This document shows, in pieces, positions 43,201 through 52,922 of a stretch of 64,000 nt of DNA (its first letter is position 1; the number at the start of each line of letters is the position of its first letter). The notes beneath the pieces were generated by a model. The model made no database searches. It was not told the DNA's origin and saw nothing but the letters and a program-made list of their open reading frames with translations. Made by a program: the position numbers and the translations under genes. Source of the DNA: Candidatus Leptofilum gracile (GTDB lineage: Bacteria; Chloroflexota; Anaerolineae; Promineifilales; Promineifilaceae); assembly GCA_016713825.1 (NCBI GenBank), contig JADJOJ010000009.1, positions 253,520 to 317,519 on the forward strand, in the 5' to 3' direction.

Positions 43201-44552
43201 GGTTCGTTTTCCTTGTGCATCTGGTTAAGGACCTGTCGGACGGGTACTAACAAATTTTCAATATTGCGTGGAGTTACAACAACAGAGTTTAAATAATTGA
43301 ATTGCCCCAAAAAGCAATATTTTTGATACCGGTCCATTACTTCTGGATTTGGCTGGTGTCTATGCTTTTTCAGTTCGCGCAACTTTTCTTCAAGCTCATG
43401 ATAGGAGAATATGCGGGTTGCTTCTGGATAGGTAGCAAAGAACACATTTCCCAACACAAATACAGGTATGCTCTCTTGCATGGCTTCAAAGCTGACCGTA
43501 CTGGTTAAAATCACAACAGCGTCAAAGTCAGGCAGATTAGCGGGTAAATTATAGTCAGGATGGAGCAAAACAGTGTTTGGATAGGACAACAAGCGTTGAT
43601 AAAATGTCACATCACGAATGCCGATAGCTGACTTGTGTTCCTTGACAATCAATTGTGCGTTGTTGGGCAAAGAAAAAGCAATATTTTTTAGTAGCTCGAG
43701 GTCATTTTCATAATATCGCGCCAGAACTGACGTCGAAGCTTCTGGTCGAAAATGCAAAGGATGTAAAACATTGATTTTTCCATGTAAATTAACGTTATTG
43801 GCAAAAACATTTGCTTGCAGCGCCCGCGCATAGCGCCAGTTGCGCTCCAATCGTTTTTGATATGAACGCAGTTGGTGCAGCGCCGTGTTGCCACTCTCGA
43901 TCGATCGGGGAACGGGGATTGTCATCATTCGCCATATTTTTGACAACATCCCTTTTTCTCGCCAGTTGATTGTTTGATCTAGCATGTAATCTGGTTGACC
44001 CAACGGGACTGGTTGAGATGGGTTGTCAGCAATGTTTGGCAGCATTTTTTCGCCATACTCGTCTAAAAAAACATTGATATTCCCCGGGATGCGAGCAGAT
44101 ATAAACCCTAAATATGGCACGTGGTTTTGCTGTGCCATGTGAAAAGCAATATATAGAAACGCATTGGAAGGTGGCTCACTGACTACCAGATCTGGGTTGT
44201 GCTTTTGCAGAACTTCTCGGTGAAAAAGTACCAGCTTCTTGTAAACATCCCACTCATTACGGTGTTGACCAATGAAGTAATGATCTCGCACAAACGTTGG
44301 ATAAGTCCACCAGTAGTTTAATTCAACAGCCTCAAGAACTGTGGAATCTAATGAAACCTGCAAAAAGTCTGAAAAGTAATGGCATTCGCCCAGCCGAGAT
44401 AGATCAAAGCCTTTATAGCGCTCGTAGTAAGGCGATGTAGAGGCAAAGATTACCTTACAGCCTTGTGAGTAAAGTGCTTCAGCCATTTGATAAATGATCT
44501 GTACGAAATAGCCGGGAGAGTCGGCTATCAGGAAAAGGATTGTTTGATTCAT
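43194..44552 (-). CDS. Capsular polysaccharide biosynthesis protein, GT-B-like
   Basis: A 452-residue soluble protein starting at the ATG complementary to 44550-44552, overlapping the flippase gene by 4 nt. The amino part (ILFLIADSPGYFVQIIYQMAEAL) and the later PHYLQ-type blocks, NAQLIVKEHKSAIGIRD and FDAVVILTSTVSFEAMQ, resemble KpsS/KpsC-like or surface-carbohydrate transferases. In those proteins the Lys-Glu-His block binds the donor. It may add an acidic sugar, perhaps the CMP-pseudaminic acid made next door. That link is inference. Confidence 0.7.
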   Translation of the reverse strand: MNQTILFLIADSPGYFVQIIYQMAEALYSQGCKVIFASTSPYYERYKGFDLSRLGECHYFSDFLQVSLDSTVLEAVELNYWWTYPTFVRDHYFIGQHRNEWDVYKKLVLFHREVLQKHNPDLVVSEPPSNAFLYIAFHMAQQNHVPYLGFISARIPGNINVFLDEYGEKMLPNIADNPSQPVPLGQPDYMLDQTINWREKGMLSKIWRMMTIPVPRSIESGNTALHQLRSYQKRLERNWRYARALQANVFANNVNLHGKINVLHPLHFRPEASTSVLARYYENDLELLKNIAFSLPNNAQLIVKEHKSAIGIRDVTFYQRLLSYPNTVLLHPDYNLPANLPDFDAVVILTSTVSFEAMQESIPVFVLGNVFFATYPEATRIFSYHELEEKLRELKKHRHQPNPEVMDRYQKYCFLGQFNYLNSVVVTPRNIENLLVPVRQVLNQMHKENEPC

Positions 44553-45838
44553 TGATTGCTCCCACCCACAATTTGGCGAGCGAACCACCATTTTAATACA
44601 CCAACGACCGAAAACGAAAGGATAGTTGCCAGGGCTGCGCCGATAATGCTAAAGGAAGGAATTAGAATGGTATTGAGTATAAGATTTAACCCCAGGCCCC
44701 AAATGACTGCCCACATAATACGTCGATCCTGACCGTGAGCATACAGCTGATAATGAGGAATCATCGATAAGTTTAGTACGATTGCACTGCCTAATAATAA
44801 AAAGTATGCTGGTAACGCCGCTAACAATTCTTCTCTTTGTAGTAAGAATATTAGCAAATATATACCTACGGTCAGCACTAGACCGATTATCATGGATCCT
44901 CGAAACACGCTTTGCTTCAGTCGTTGTAGTTGAGTACGATATGTGACTAAATCACCCCGCTCTAGACTGGAAACGATTTTGGGAAAAATAATAGACACAA
45001 AGCCAGCAAATACAAATTCCTGAGCAATGTTTGCAATGCTGCCAAATAGTGTATAAATTCCCACTTCTGTATCGCCGTGAAAAAATTGCACAAAATATCG
45101 ATCTGACAGATCAATAATACGATACGCAATGATGCCGATGAAAAATTTGTAACCGACCTGAATACCTTGCCATATCCATGTAAAGTCCACGTTTTTCTTC
45201 TGAAAATGGAGTAGTCCCATTTGCGTTAATAATATAGCTCCAACTATTACACCTAGAAAAGCTGATCCAGCCCACAAAGAAAAGATAACGTTTAAGTTTT
45301 GCCAAGCAGGCCAGAGCCAGGCAACGAGTATCACAACAAAAGTCCAGCTCCCGTGTAGTAGAAAAGATACCAAGTAAGCGGCAGTTGGCCGAGATAATAT
45401 AATGAGTATCCGGTAGATTTCCTGGCCAATATGAACAAAAATGACCACCACATAGAACAATAGCGCTGTAGACCATGGTAAAAATCCGCCCCAAAATATC
45501 AGCAAAACAAAAGGTAACACCAGTAAGTAAGCCCCTACATGCATGACAATTTGATTAAGAACTATGTTTGGTCGTGCTTCCGGTTTAACTGCTAATATTT
45601 CTCGGGTCGTATACGTATGGAACTCTAATCCTAGGAGATAAGTAACTAAGACGACCGAAGTAATAAACAGACCGTAGATTCCCAAATCGGCAAGAGAAAA
45701 AACTGTGGCAAGATATGTGACTAAAATGAACTTGCCAAAGATTGAGGCTCCACGAAGTCCTAACCCCACCAAATTATAATTATTGGCAAATGTCATCAAG
45801 TTGGAGATGATATCTTTATAGGAAAGGGTATTTCGCAT
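44549..45838 (-). CDS. Wzx-type polysaccharide flippase
   Basis: A 429-residue membrane protein with about 12 helices of the MATE/PST flippase superfamily. The FVTYLATVFSLADLGIYGLFITSV opening, the central ISDRYFVQFFHGDTEVGIYTLFGSIANI (read as the LSDRYFVQFF block) and the late LNLILNTILIPSFSIIGAALATILS pattern fit the polysaccharide transporter group. It would flip undecaprenyl-linked repeat units across the membrane. A second, MurJ-like flippase is at 59980. Confidence 0.85.
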   Translation of the reverse strand: MRNTLSYKDIISNLMTFANNYNLVGLGLRGASIFGKFILVTYLATVFSLADLGIYGLFITSVVLVTYLLGLEFHTYTTREILAVKPEARPNIVLNQIVMHVGAYLLVLPFVLLIFWGGFLPWSTALLFYVVVIFVHIGQEIYRILIILSRPTAAYLVSFLLHGSWTFVVILVAWLWPAWQNLNVIFSLWAGSAFLGVIVGAILLTQMGLLHFQKKNVDFTWIWQGIQVGYKFFIGIIAYRIIDLSDRYFVQFFHGDTEVGIYTLFGSIANIAQEFVFAGFVSIIFPKIVSSLERGDLVTYRTQLQRLKQSVFRGSMIIGLVLTVGIYLLIFLLQREELLAALPAYFLLLGSAIVLNLSMIPHYQLYAHGQDRRIMWAVIWGLGLNLILNTILIPSFSIIGAALATILSFSVVGVLKWWFARQIVGGSNQ

Positions 45839-45973
45839 AATCTTAAACTAGTAGTGTCGTGATGTGTCGTTATTACGTATTGCATATGAGTTTTTTTTGT
45901 GTTATCAAGCTATCTGCGTTTCTATGTTTTTCATCTTTAAGATAGCCGATAATTACAACCTCAGTGGACAAGA

Positions 45974-47030
45974 TTATGCACGGCTCCCGATTAGATCCCA
46001 TGATATGGGTGTACCGCGCTTAATGTTCATGCTAGCTTTTTTCCCCAGTATATCCTCCAAGTGTCTGGGATGTAGTCCATAACCTGGGCGGATCGAGCGC
46101 ACGTTATGGATAGTAAACAGCTCTCCCGCAGTAACCTCTTCTACAACAAACAGTGAGCGGCGAAAGTTTTTGCTATTGGTTTCGGTCTGTGTGGGACCAT
46201 ATTGAACCTTGCCTAGCGCTTGTTCAGCAGTGCGAACCGCCGAAACCATCTGCTTAAACTCATCAGGCTCTAGGGAAAACGCTGTCAGGCCCTTTCATGT
46301 CGCGTGAAAGAGTGAAGTGCTTTTCAATAATGCAAGCACCCAGCGCAACGGCCGTTACCGGCACCGCAATATCCATCGAATGATCGGATAACCCAACCGG
46401 CACGCCAAACGTCTGGGCCAGGTTGGGAATCGTGCGCAAATTCATATCCTCTGGCCGGGCAGGATAAGCGCTGACACATTTGAGCAGGGCCAATTCTGTC
46501 GCGCCCGCCTGGTACAATGTTTGCACCGCTTCATCCAGTTCGGCTAAGGTGGCCATGCCGTTGGACATGATAATTGGCTTGCCGGTTTGGGCAATTCTGC
46601 GCAGCAGCGGCAAGTCCACGTTTTCAAACGAGGCAACTTTGTAGGCGGGCACGTCCATTTGTTCCAGGAACGCAACGGCCGTTTCATCGAACGGTGTTGA
46701 AAACAGAGCCATGCCTAACTCATTGGCAATCTCTTTCAGCTTTGGCTGCCAGTCCCAAGGTGTGTAGGCTTCCCCATACAAATCATATAAGTTTTTTCCT
46801 TCCCAGATGGTGCCTTCGATGCGGAAATAGGGATTATGGCAATCAATGGTTAGCGTGTCGGCTGTATACGTTTGTAACTTTACAGCATCAGCGCCAGATT
46901 CCTTTGCCGCTTCCAGTATTTTTACCGCCAGTTCAAAATCATGATTATGATTTGCCGACATCTCGGCTATGACATAGGTTGGTTCATTTGGCCCGATGCA
47001 ACGGCCGTTTATCTTAATATCTTTTTTCAT
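45974..47030 (-). CDS. pseI: Pseudaminic acid synthase, frameshifted near its C-terminal domain
   Basis: Two frames form one NeuB-family synthase of about 350 residues. The TIM-barrel part has INGRCIGPNEPTYVIAEMSANH, AVKLQTYTADTLT and FTLSRDMKGPDSV. The second frame supplies the linker (VSAVRTAEQALGKVQYG) and the SAF domain (SLFVVEEVTAGELFTIHNVRSI, LEDILGKKA). They join at SLEPDEFKQM if one base is removed from (or two added to) the run at 46272-46279. It condenses 2,4-diacetamido-altrose with phosphoenolpyruvate. Its start overlaps the PseG/H gene by 17 nt. The frameshift may be a sequencing error, since every other pathway gene is intact. Confidence 0.85.
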
Positions 47031-48564
47031 CGCTAGTAACCATCCACTCAAACTGCTTGCAACTTTTTCCGTGAACAATAACTTCTTGTTTGGCACATGT
47101 GAATCCCGCTTTTTCAAAAGCACGACTAGATGCCTGGTTTTCCTGCAAAACAAAACCTGTGACTTTCCTAACGCCTAGTGCTGCGCACGCAAGGTGCCGA
47201 GTATACTGCAATAACCTGGTTCCAGCACCCTGGCCACGCCCTTCAGAAGCTACTGAAAAGCTTATTTCTGCTGCATCATTTTCCGTAAGATCATACCGGA
47301 TTTGCCCAATTGGTTCCCCCGCACGATACAGTAACCATAAACGGGCTCGCTGGCTTTTTAGTTTATTCTTAAACCATCGTTGATGATCGTCCCAGGGGAT
47401 TGGGTCAGAGTGAAAAGCATTGGCACGAACTTGGTGGTCGTTCGCCCAATGCCAGTATAGTTTACTGTCTTCGGGGAGGGCGGGGCGAAGGGACAACTGG
47501 TGCCCATCTTCTATGAACACAGCTTGCATCATGGCGGCAACGACCCGCTCGGCTCCGAATCCATCGACTAGTTCTTGTCCACGTTGAGCCATTTGCTGGC
47601 GCTTTGGGTGGTCTGCAAGATACGCTTGTAAGGCTTGGCCGATGCCAGCGGCATCAACTTTTTCATACCAGCCCAGCTGATGTGCTACCCCAAGCCGTTG
47701 CAGCGTGTGAGCGATGCCTTTCTGGTTTTCGGCAATGATTAAAATGAGTGTTGGTAAGCCTAAGAAGGCCAGCTCCCAGTTGGTTGTGCCTCCAGCCGAA
47801 ACAGCAATGTCGGCTTGGGCTATGAGGGCAGGGATGTCTGCGGTGTTTTGTAAGAAGGTTATCTGGTGTTTGTGCTGCAGGGCAATGGCCGTTTCTTCCA
47901 GCACATTTTTGTGTCGATTTGCCGCGCCAATCAATACGGTGACAGCGAGTGGTGTCTCTACGAACGCTAAAGCCTGCAGCACTTTCAACGTTTGATTGTT
48001 GGCATCACTCCCACCCAATGTAACCAGCAGCTTTTGGGCCTCCGGTTTTGTCTCTCGCTCCCAGCCCACCCAGGGCAAAAATTCAGCTCGTAGTAGGGCA
48101 TAATCGCAGCCCAACAGCAGCTTCGTGTTAGAGTTGCGCTGCGAATAAAGGCTTTCGCTGGCGTATACATTTTGGTTTAAGACAAGGTTGGCACTGTAAT
48201 CCTCACAATGTCCAAAGTCATCGACAAATAAGAGTGGCAAGCCAGCCAGAGTGACTTTTTGCTGATAATCTACCCCAAAGTCATAGCCGTCTACGACCAG
48301 CCAGGCAGCATTTAAGTTTTGGGCATGGGCAATGGTTTCCGCCGCATCTGCTGCGCTGCCAACTGCGATGTGATCTGATATGTAGCAGAGGTGAACATTT
48401 TCTGCCGCCAAACGTTTTTCAAGCCCGACCAGCCGCTCTGCCAACAAGAACCTGACCTGCCCTCCCTGCCGTTGCCACGCCTGAGCCAGCGCCAGACACC
48501 GCATCACATGACCAGTGCCTCTCTGGGTGCTTGCATCGGCTCGAACTAATAAGTGCATACTCAC
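47014..48564 (-). CDS. pseG: PseG-PseH fusion: UDP-sugar hydrolase plus N-acetyltransferase
   Basis: A 516-residue two-domain enzyme. Residues 1 to about 345 are PseG: VRADASTQRGTGHVMRCLALA, LVVDGYDFG, LLVTLGGSDANN and ADIAVSAGGTTNWELAFLGLP. It removes UDP from UDP-2,4-diacetamido-2,4,6-trideoxy-altrose. Residues from about 355 are a GNAT domain like PseH (LSLRPALPEDSKLYWHWAND, SVASEGRGQGAGTRLLQ, ENQASSRAFEKAGF), which acetylates the 4-amino group in the step before. Having consecutive steps in one chain suggests channelling. It abuts pseF (1-nt overlap) and overlaps pseI. Confidence 0.9.
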   Translation of the reverse strand: MSMHLLVRADASTQRGTGHVMRCLALAQAWQRQGGQVRFLLAERLVGLEKRLAAENVHLCYISDHIAVGSAADAAETIAHAQNLNAAWLVVDGYDFGVDYQQKVTLAGLPLLFVDDFGHCEDYSANLVLNQNVYASESLYSQRNSNTKLLLGCDYALLRAEFLPWVGWERETKPEAQKLLVTLGGSDANNQTLKVLQALAFVETPLAVTVLIGAANRHKNVLEETAIALQHKHQITFLQNTADIPALIAQADIAVSAGGTTNWELAFLGLPTLILIIAENQKGIAHTLQRLGVAHQLGWYEKVDAAGIGQALQAYLADHPKRQQMAQRGQELVDGFGAERVVAAMMQAVFIEDGHQLSLRPALPEDSKLYWHWANDHQVRANAFHSDPIPWDDHQRWFKNKLKSQRARLWLLYRAGEPIGQIRYDLTENDAAEISFSVASEGRGQGAGTRLLQYTRHLACAALGVRKVTGFVLQENQASSRAFEKAGFTCAKQEVIVHGKSCKQFEWMVTSDEKRY

Positions 48565-49298
48565 TACGCACCAATTTTCTTTTGTTCAATTTGCTGGTTT
48601 ATAAGAAGCCAGTCAGGATGTTCTTCTAAAAGTTCTAAAACATCGTGCCAGTTAAATTTATCGTGGCCAAAGTGATGGTAAATGCGGCGGATTAATTCCA
48701 AATCTTCTGGTGTATCAACCGTCCAGCGGTGGTGAGAGTAATCAACTGGATTCGTAAAACCACCGACAGAAAACAACTCCGTTTGCTGGTACAAATACGG
48801 TGTTACATGTTCTCTGGTGCTGGCGTTTTGATCTTCTTGCCAGGCTCGCTTGAGTGCTTCCATTGAAAAAACTTCAGTATCTAGGCCCCTCGGAAATGTG
48901 CGGTATAGGAAAACATTTGACATGTAATCATAAGCTGGATCTGCCGCTAAGAAATGAGTGACAACCTGGTCAACTATTTCTGGCTCTATAAGCGGGCAGT
49001 CGGACGTAATTCTGACAACTACGTCAGCTTGATATTTTGTGGCGGCCTTGTAGTAACGATCAAGTACGTCAGTCTGGCTGCCGCGCACGCAAGGCCACTG
49101 CATTTGGGCACAATAAGCCACCAGCTGATCATCGATTGTTTCGGTCGTAGTGGCAATGACAATCTTGCTAAGCGTTTTTGCCCTTAGTAACCGATTAACG
49201 GCACGGGCCAGCATAGTCTCCCCCGCAATATCTAAGAGGACCTTGCCGGGCAGGCGGGTGCTGCCTATCCGGGCCTGCATAATGGCGACTATGTTCAC
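48564..49298 (-). CDS. pseF: Pseudaminic acid cytidylyltransferase (SpsF/PseF-like)
   Basis: A 244-residue nucleotidyltransferase with the opening VAIMQARIGSTRLPGKVLLDI, VRGSQTDVLDRYY and VVRITSDCPLIEPEIV, close to SpsF/CMP-sugar synthetases. In this operon context it activates pseudaminic acid to CMP-pseudaminic acid. The gene overlaps pseC by 4 nt. SpsF proteins can activate other sugars, so the substrate rests on neighbourhood. Confidence 0.85.
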   Translation of the reverse strand: MNIVAIMQARIGSTRLPGKVLLDIAGETMLARAVNRLLRAKTLSKIVIATTTETIDDQLVAYCAQMQWPCVRGSQTDVLDRYYKAATKYQADVVVRITSDCPLIEPEIVDQVVTHFLAADPAYDYMSNVFLYRTFPRGLDTEVFSMEALKRAWQEDQNASTREHVTPYLYQQTELFSVGGFTNPVDYSHHRWTVDTPEDLELIRRIYHHFGHDKFNWHDVLELLEEHPDWLLINQQIEQKKIGA

Positions 49299-50491
49299 TT
49301 TTGATAAGCCTCCACCACTTTTTGAACGGCCGTAACCACATCTTCCACATCGCTGTTGGTCATCTGCGGGAAAATCGGCAGGGTGATGAGTTGCTCATAA
49401 GCGGCCTCGGCTGTCGGGCAATCACCCGGTCCGGTGCCAAATGTCTGCCGATAATAGGGATGCAGATGCACGGGAATGTAGTGAACGTTGACACCAATGC
49501 CTTCTGCGCGTAAAGCCTGAAAAATAGTCGCCCGGTCCACGGTTAACCTTGCTAGATCGAGCTGCACCATATAAAGGTGGTAGGCATGAGATACACCGGG
49601 TCGCACAGCCAGCGGGGCCACGGCCTCAACTTGGGCCAGAGCAGCGTCATACAGATGGGCAATTGCCTGCCGCTTTTCTACCCAGCCAGCTAATTTTTTG
49701 AGCTGGCTAATGCCCAAAGCGGCTTGAAAGTCTGTCAGACGATAGTTATAGCCCAGGTCCACCATCTCATAAAAAAAACCACCCTGCTCGGCGCGCTGGC
49801 GATGGTCGGTTGTGATGCCGTGGTTGCGAAACACGCGCATCTTTCTGGCCAATTCGGGGTCATCGGTCGTAATTACACCCCCCTCGCCGGTGGTGAGATG
49901 TTTTACCGGATGGAGACTAAAGGTGTTCAGGTCGGCGAGTGTGCCCACGGAACGGCCGTTGTAACTTCCCCCAACCGCGTGACAGGCATCATCAATGATG
50001 ACAAGATTGTGTTTCTGCGCAATGGCAGTGATGGCGTCATAGTCACAAGGCTGGCCTGCGTAATCCACTGCTACTATAGCTCGGGTACGCGAAGTGATTT
50101 TTTCTTCAATCGTGTTGGGATCAAGCAAAAGTGTCTCTGGTTCTACGTCGGCAAAAATGGGTTTGGCTCCCAGATAAACGGCCGCATTGGCGCTGGCGGC
50201 AAACGTCATGGGGGTCACGATGACTTCATCGCCTGGTCCTGTCCCTGCAGCGTACATGGCGGCATGTAAAGCGGCCGTGCCGTTACTTACAGCAACTGCT
50301 TCGGCCGCACCCGTTTTTTGGGCGAAAGCCGCCTCAAACTGACCGATTGTAGGTCCCGTCGTTAACCAATCGGAGCGCAGCACTTCAGTGACGGCGACTA
50401 TATCTTCATCATCAATGGATTGACGGCCGTAAGGTAATACCGCCTGACGGATAGGTTCTCCACCCTCTATTGCCAATCTAGCCTTCATCAA
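49295..50491 (-). CDS. pseC: UDP-4-amino-4,6-dideoxy-altrosamine transaminase
   Basis: A 398-residue PLP aminotransferase of the DegT/DnrJ/EryC1 family. It has LRSDWLTTGPTIGQFEAAFA, SNGTAALHAAMYAAG, VDYAGQPCDYDAI, and the PLP-lysine block LHPVKHLTTGEGG. In the pse pathway it aminates C4 of the keto-sugar made by PseB. It overlaps pseB by 14 nt and pseF by 4 nt. The sequence contains three ACGGCCGT palindromes, unlike the glycan genes before and after. Confidence 0.92.
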   Translation of the reverse strand: MMKARLAIEGGEPIRQAVLPYGRQSIDDEDIVAVTEVLRSDWLTTGPTIGQFEAAFAQKTGAAEAVAVSNGTAALHAAMYAAGTGPGDEVIVTPMTFAASANAAVYLGAKPIFADVEPETLLLDPNTIEEKITSRTRAIVAVDYAGQPCDYDAITAIAQKHNLVIIDDACHAVGGSYNGRSVGTLADLNTFSLHPVKHLTTGEGGVITTDDPELARKMRVFRNHGITTDHRQRAEQGGFFYEMVDLGYNYRLTDFQAALGISQLKKLAGWVEKRQAIAHLYDAALAQVEAVAPLAVRPGVSHAYHLYMVQLDLARLTVDRATIFQALRAEGIGVNVHYIPVHLHPYYRQTFGTGPGDCPTAEAAYEQLITLPIFPQMTNSDVEDVVTAVQKVVEAYQK

Positions 50492-51452
50492 TCATCCTCT
50501 GCAACTCTTCGGTTGTTAACCATTGATCATTGGTGTCGCTGCTGTAAGAAAAGCCATCAGGCAATGTTTGGGCGCCGTCCCAATTTGTTGCCTCCCACCA
50601 TGTATGTGCAGGTTTAATCACAAACCTGTCACTTAGCTCCACAGCCTGGCGGGCCTCGTCTGCGGAAATCATTGATTCATGTAGCTTTTCACCTGGCCGA
50701 ATACCAATCATCTTTATGTCGCATTCGGGGGCCATCAATTGTGCCAAGTCCATTATGTTCATGCTGGGGATTTTGGGGATAAAAACCTCACCGCCATGCA
50801 TTTTTTCAATGCTGGAAATGACAAATTTCACGCCTTGTTCCAGCGTAATCCAGAACCGTGTCATGCGTTCATCGGTAATTGTTATCGTACCACTTGGCCG
50901 TTGCTTGCGGAACAAAGGTATCACGCTGCCGCGACTGCCCACAACATTGCCATAACGCACGCAGGCAAATCGTGTCCCTTCTTTACCCCTGTAAGCATTT
51001 GCCTGCACAAAAAGTTTTTCCGCTACTAGTTTTGTTGCGCCATATAAATTCACCGGTGCTGTTGCCTTATCAGTGCTCATGGCCAAAACGCGCTCTACGC
51101 CGCTATCTAAAGCCGCTTCAATGACATTCTTGGCCCCCATAACATTCGTCATGATGGCTTCAATAGGATTGTATTCGCAAGCAGGTACCTGTTTTAGCGC
51201 GGCAGCGTGTACAACAATGTTAACCCCCTTCATCGCACGCCGTAAACGCGCTTCGTCTCTGACATCACCAATAAAATACCGTAGAGAACTATCATTAAAA
51301 CCCGCTGTGCGCATTTCATGCTGCTTTAGCTCATCACGACTGAAGATGATTAGTTTTTTCGGCTGGTATTCTGCCAGCATGATTTCAATAAACTTTTTAC
51401 CAAAGGAGCCTGTTCCTCCGGTAATCAATACTGTTTTTTCTTGCCAATTCAT
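50478..51452 (-). CDS. pseB: UDP-N-acetylglucosamine 4,6-dehydratase (inverting)
   Basis: A 324-residue short-chain dehydratase/epimerase. Visible are TVLITGGTGSFGKKF, VVHAAALKQVPACEYNP, MSTDKATAPVNLYGATKLVAEKL (here Asp/Lys and M-rich forms replace the classic YxxxK, as in FlaA1/PseB), and MIGIRPGEKLHE. It catalyses the first step of pseudaminic acid synthesis. It is the first gene of the pse operon, preceded by a terminator that separates it from wzz. Confidence 0.93.
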   Translation of the reverse strand: MNWQEKTVLITGGTGSFGKKFIEIMLAEYQPKKLIIFSRDELKQHEMRTAGFNDSSLRYFIGDVRDEARLRRAMKGVNIVVHAAALKQVPACEYNPIEAIMTNVMGAKNVIEAALDSGVERVLAMSTDKATAPVNLYGATKLVAEKLFVQANAYRGKEGTRFACVRYGNVVGSRGSVIPLFRKQRPSGTITITDERMTRFWITLEQGVKFVISSIEKMHGGEVFIPKIPSMNIMDLAQLMAPECDIKMIGIRPGEKLHESMISADEARQAVELSDRFVIKPAHTWWEATNWDGAQTLPDGFSYSSDTNDQWLTTEELQRMIDEG

Positions 51453-51480
51453 AGAAATAGTTGCTCCTAGTGCAAGTTAA

Positions 51481-51516
51481 AATCAAAAAATGCAACCGCT
51501 TTGATTGGTTGCATTG
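51481..51516 (-). terminator. Rho-independent terminator after wzz
   Basis: On the minus strand AATGCAACC pairs with GGTTGCATT (9 bp, 9-nt loop) and is followed by TTTTTGATTTT. It lies 124 nt past the wzz-like stop and 29 nt before pseB, so the pse operon should have its own promoter in this gap. Confidence 0.8.
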
Positions 51517-51639
51517 AGCCAAATAAGATTTGAAAGCTCAAAAAGCCTTGACACAGTTGGCATTTTTGTTTGCCGCGCTGGAATAATGGCTAATGTGTCA
51601 AACAACTTGAGTATTTAAGTTTTGGAAACAGAAGATAAA

Positions 51640-52866
51640 TCAGGCCACTGTTTCTTGTTTCCACCAAGTATAAATTATGAAAAATAAGGTGGTTAGTGAA
51701 AAAGTTGCAACGCCAGCAAGCGCAGTCAATTGCAAAGCGCGTGTGCTTTCTGGTTTAACTGGTATAGTTGCCTGACTAATAATACGTAGCCCACTTTCGT
51801 CATCTTGAGCAAGGATTTGTTCTTCTTGTGCTTTTCTTGCTGATGAAATAAAAGTTTCCTCAGCTATAAGTCTGCTTCTTTCCAATCGTTGGTTTTCGAT
51901 GATGGCCTCTTGCAAAGATTGTTGGAGGACTAATACTTCTGGTTCAAGTGACTTAAGGCGTTCTTCGATTATAAAAAGCTTCGTTTGCAGATATTCGTTG
52001 AGCCGTTGAAGAAAGGCTGTTTGTTCACCTTTAGTGTTACCAACTAAAATTGTCGTTGAGTCGATCTGTAAAGGCATCTGTTCGTTATTATTTCCGTATG
52101 CCTCTAGTTGCATATTAAGTGCTGTAATTTGATCTGCTAATGTTGTAACCGTGTCGTCAGGCAGGTTGCTGATTTGGTTTTGCATAGTTTGACTATCATG
52201 TAGCAGTTGGTTAATTGTTTGCTGGTTAGTCAGTAATCTGGTTTGCTCTTCATTGTAGAAAGAAATCGTGTTGCTTATTAACGCGGTGCGATTAATTTCT
52301 TGAAACTGAATAAGATTAGATTCAGCCGTTGCTAGTGTTGTTTCTGCAAGGGATAATTGTTCTTGAAAAAAACCAACAGTATTCTCATTTTGTTTCCCGT
52401 AAATTGAATTGGTGCGGTCAATGAAAATCTCAGCCCAACGGTTAGCGATGTCAGCTGAAATGGCTGGGTCTGTTGTTGTTGCAGAAAGGCGAATTAGGGA
52501 GCGGTCATTGCGTGAAGTTGCTTCTAAAATTTCAGTTAGATCCTCAATGGTTTGAATATTATTTGATGTTAGCGTATTGTCTTCAACTAATTCGAGTAAG
52601 ATGTCGTTGCTCATTGCCAATTCTGGTATGACATTTTTAGGTGCATTATCGATAATGGATTGTATACGAGGATCAAAGTTGAAAACGTTTGAATCGCCAA
52701 TCACGAGCACCGAAGCTGAAGCAGTGTATATTTTTGGACGGGAGTATAAGATGAAAAAAGTTGCAACTGCCAAAATGATACTTGTGCCGATGATCCATTT
52801 TGCATTGCGTAAAAGGTTTTGTATATACGGCCGTAAATCAATTTCTTCTTGCAATATATCCTCCAA
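51640..52866 (-). CDS. Wzz-type chain-length determinant / tyrosine-kinase adaptor
   Basis: A 408-residue protein with a hydrophobic helix near residues 24-44 (WIIGTSIILAVATFFIL), a periplasmic Gln/Glu-rich coiled coil and a second helix near 383-403 (LTALAGVATFSLTTLFFIIY). This is the PCP (Wzz) layout. It lacks the Walker motifs of fused BY-kinases. It would set the length of the exported glycan. A clear terminator follows, and an ISAs1 element lies 66 nt upstream and may affect its promoter. Confidence 0.85.
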   Translation of the reverse strand: MEDILQEEIDLRPYIQNLLRNAKWIIGTSIILAVATFFILYSRPKIYTASASVLVIGDSNVFNFDPRIQSIIDNAPKNVIPELAMSNDILLELVEDNTLTSNNIQTIEDLTEILEATSRNDRSLIRLSATTTDPAISADIANRWAEIFIDRTNSIYGKQNENTVGFFQEQLSLAETTLATAESNLIQFQEINRTALISNTISFYNEEQTRLLTNQQTINQLLHDSQTMQNQISNLPDDTVTTLADQITALNMQLEAYGNNNEQMPLQIDSTTILVGNTKGEQTAFLQRLNEYLQTKLFIIEERLKSLEPEVLVLQQSLQEAIIENQRLERSRLIAEETFISSARKAQEEQILAQDDESGLRIISQATIPVKPESTRALQLTALAGVATFSLTTLFFIIYTWWKQETVA

Positions 52867-52922
52867 TTAAAAAAATCAAAGACGATAATATCTGAATTTA
52901 TCATTGGAGCAAATAGCATCAT

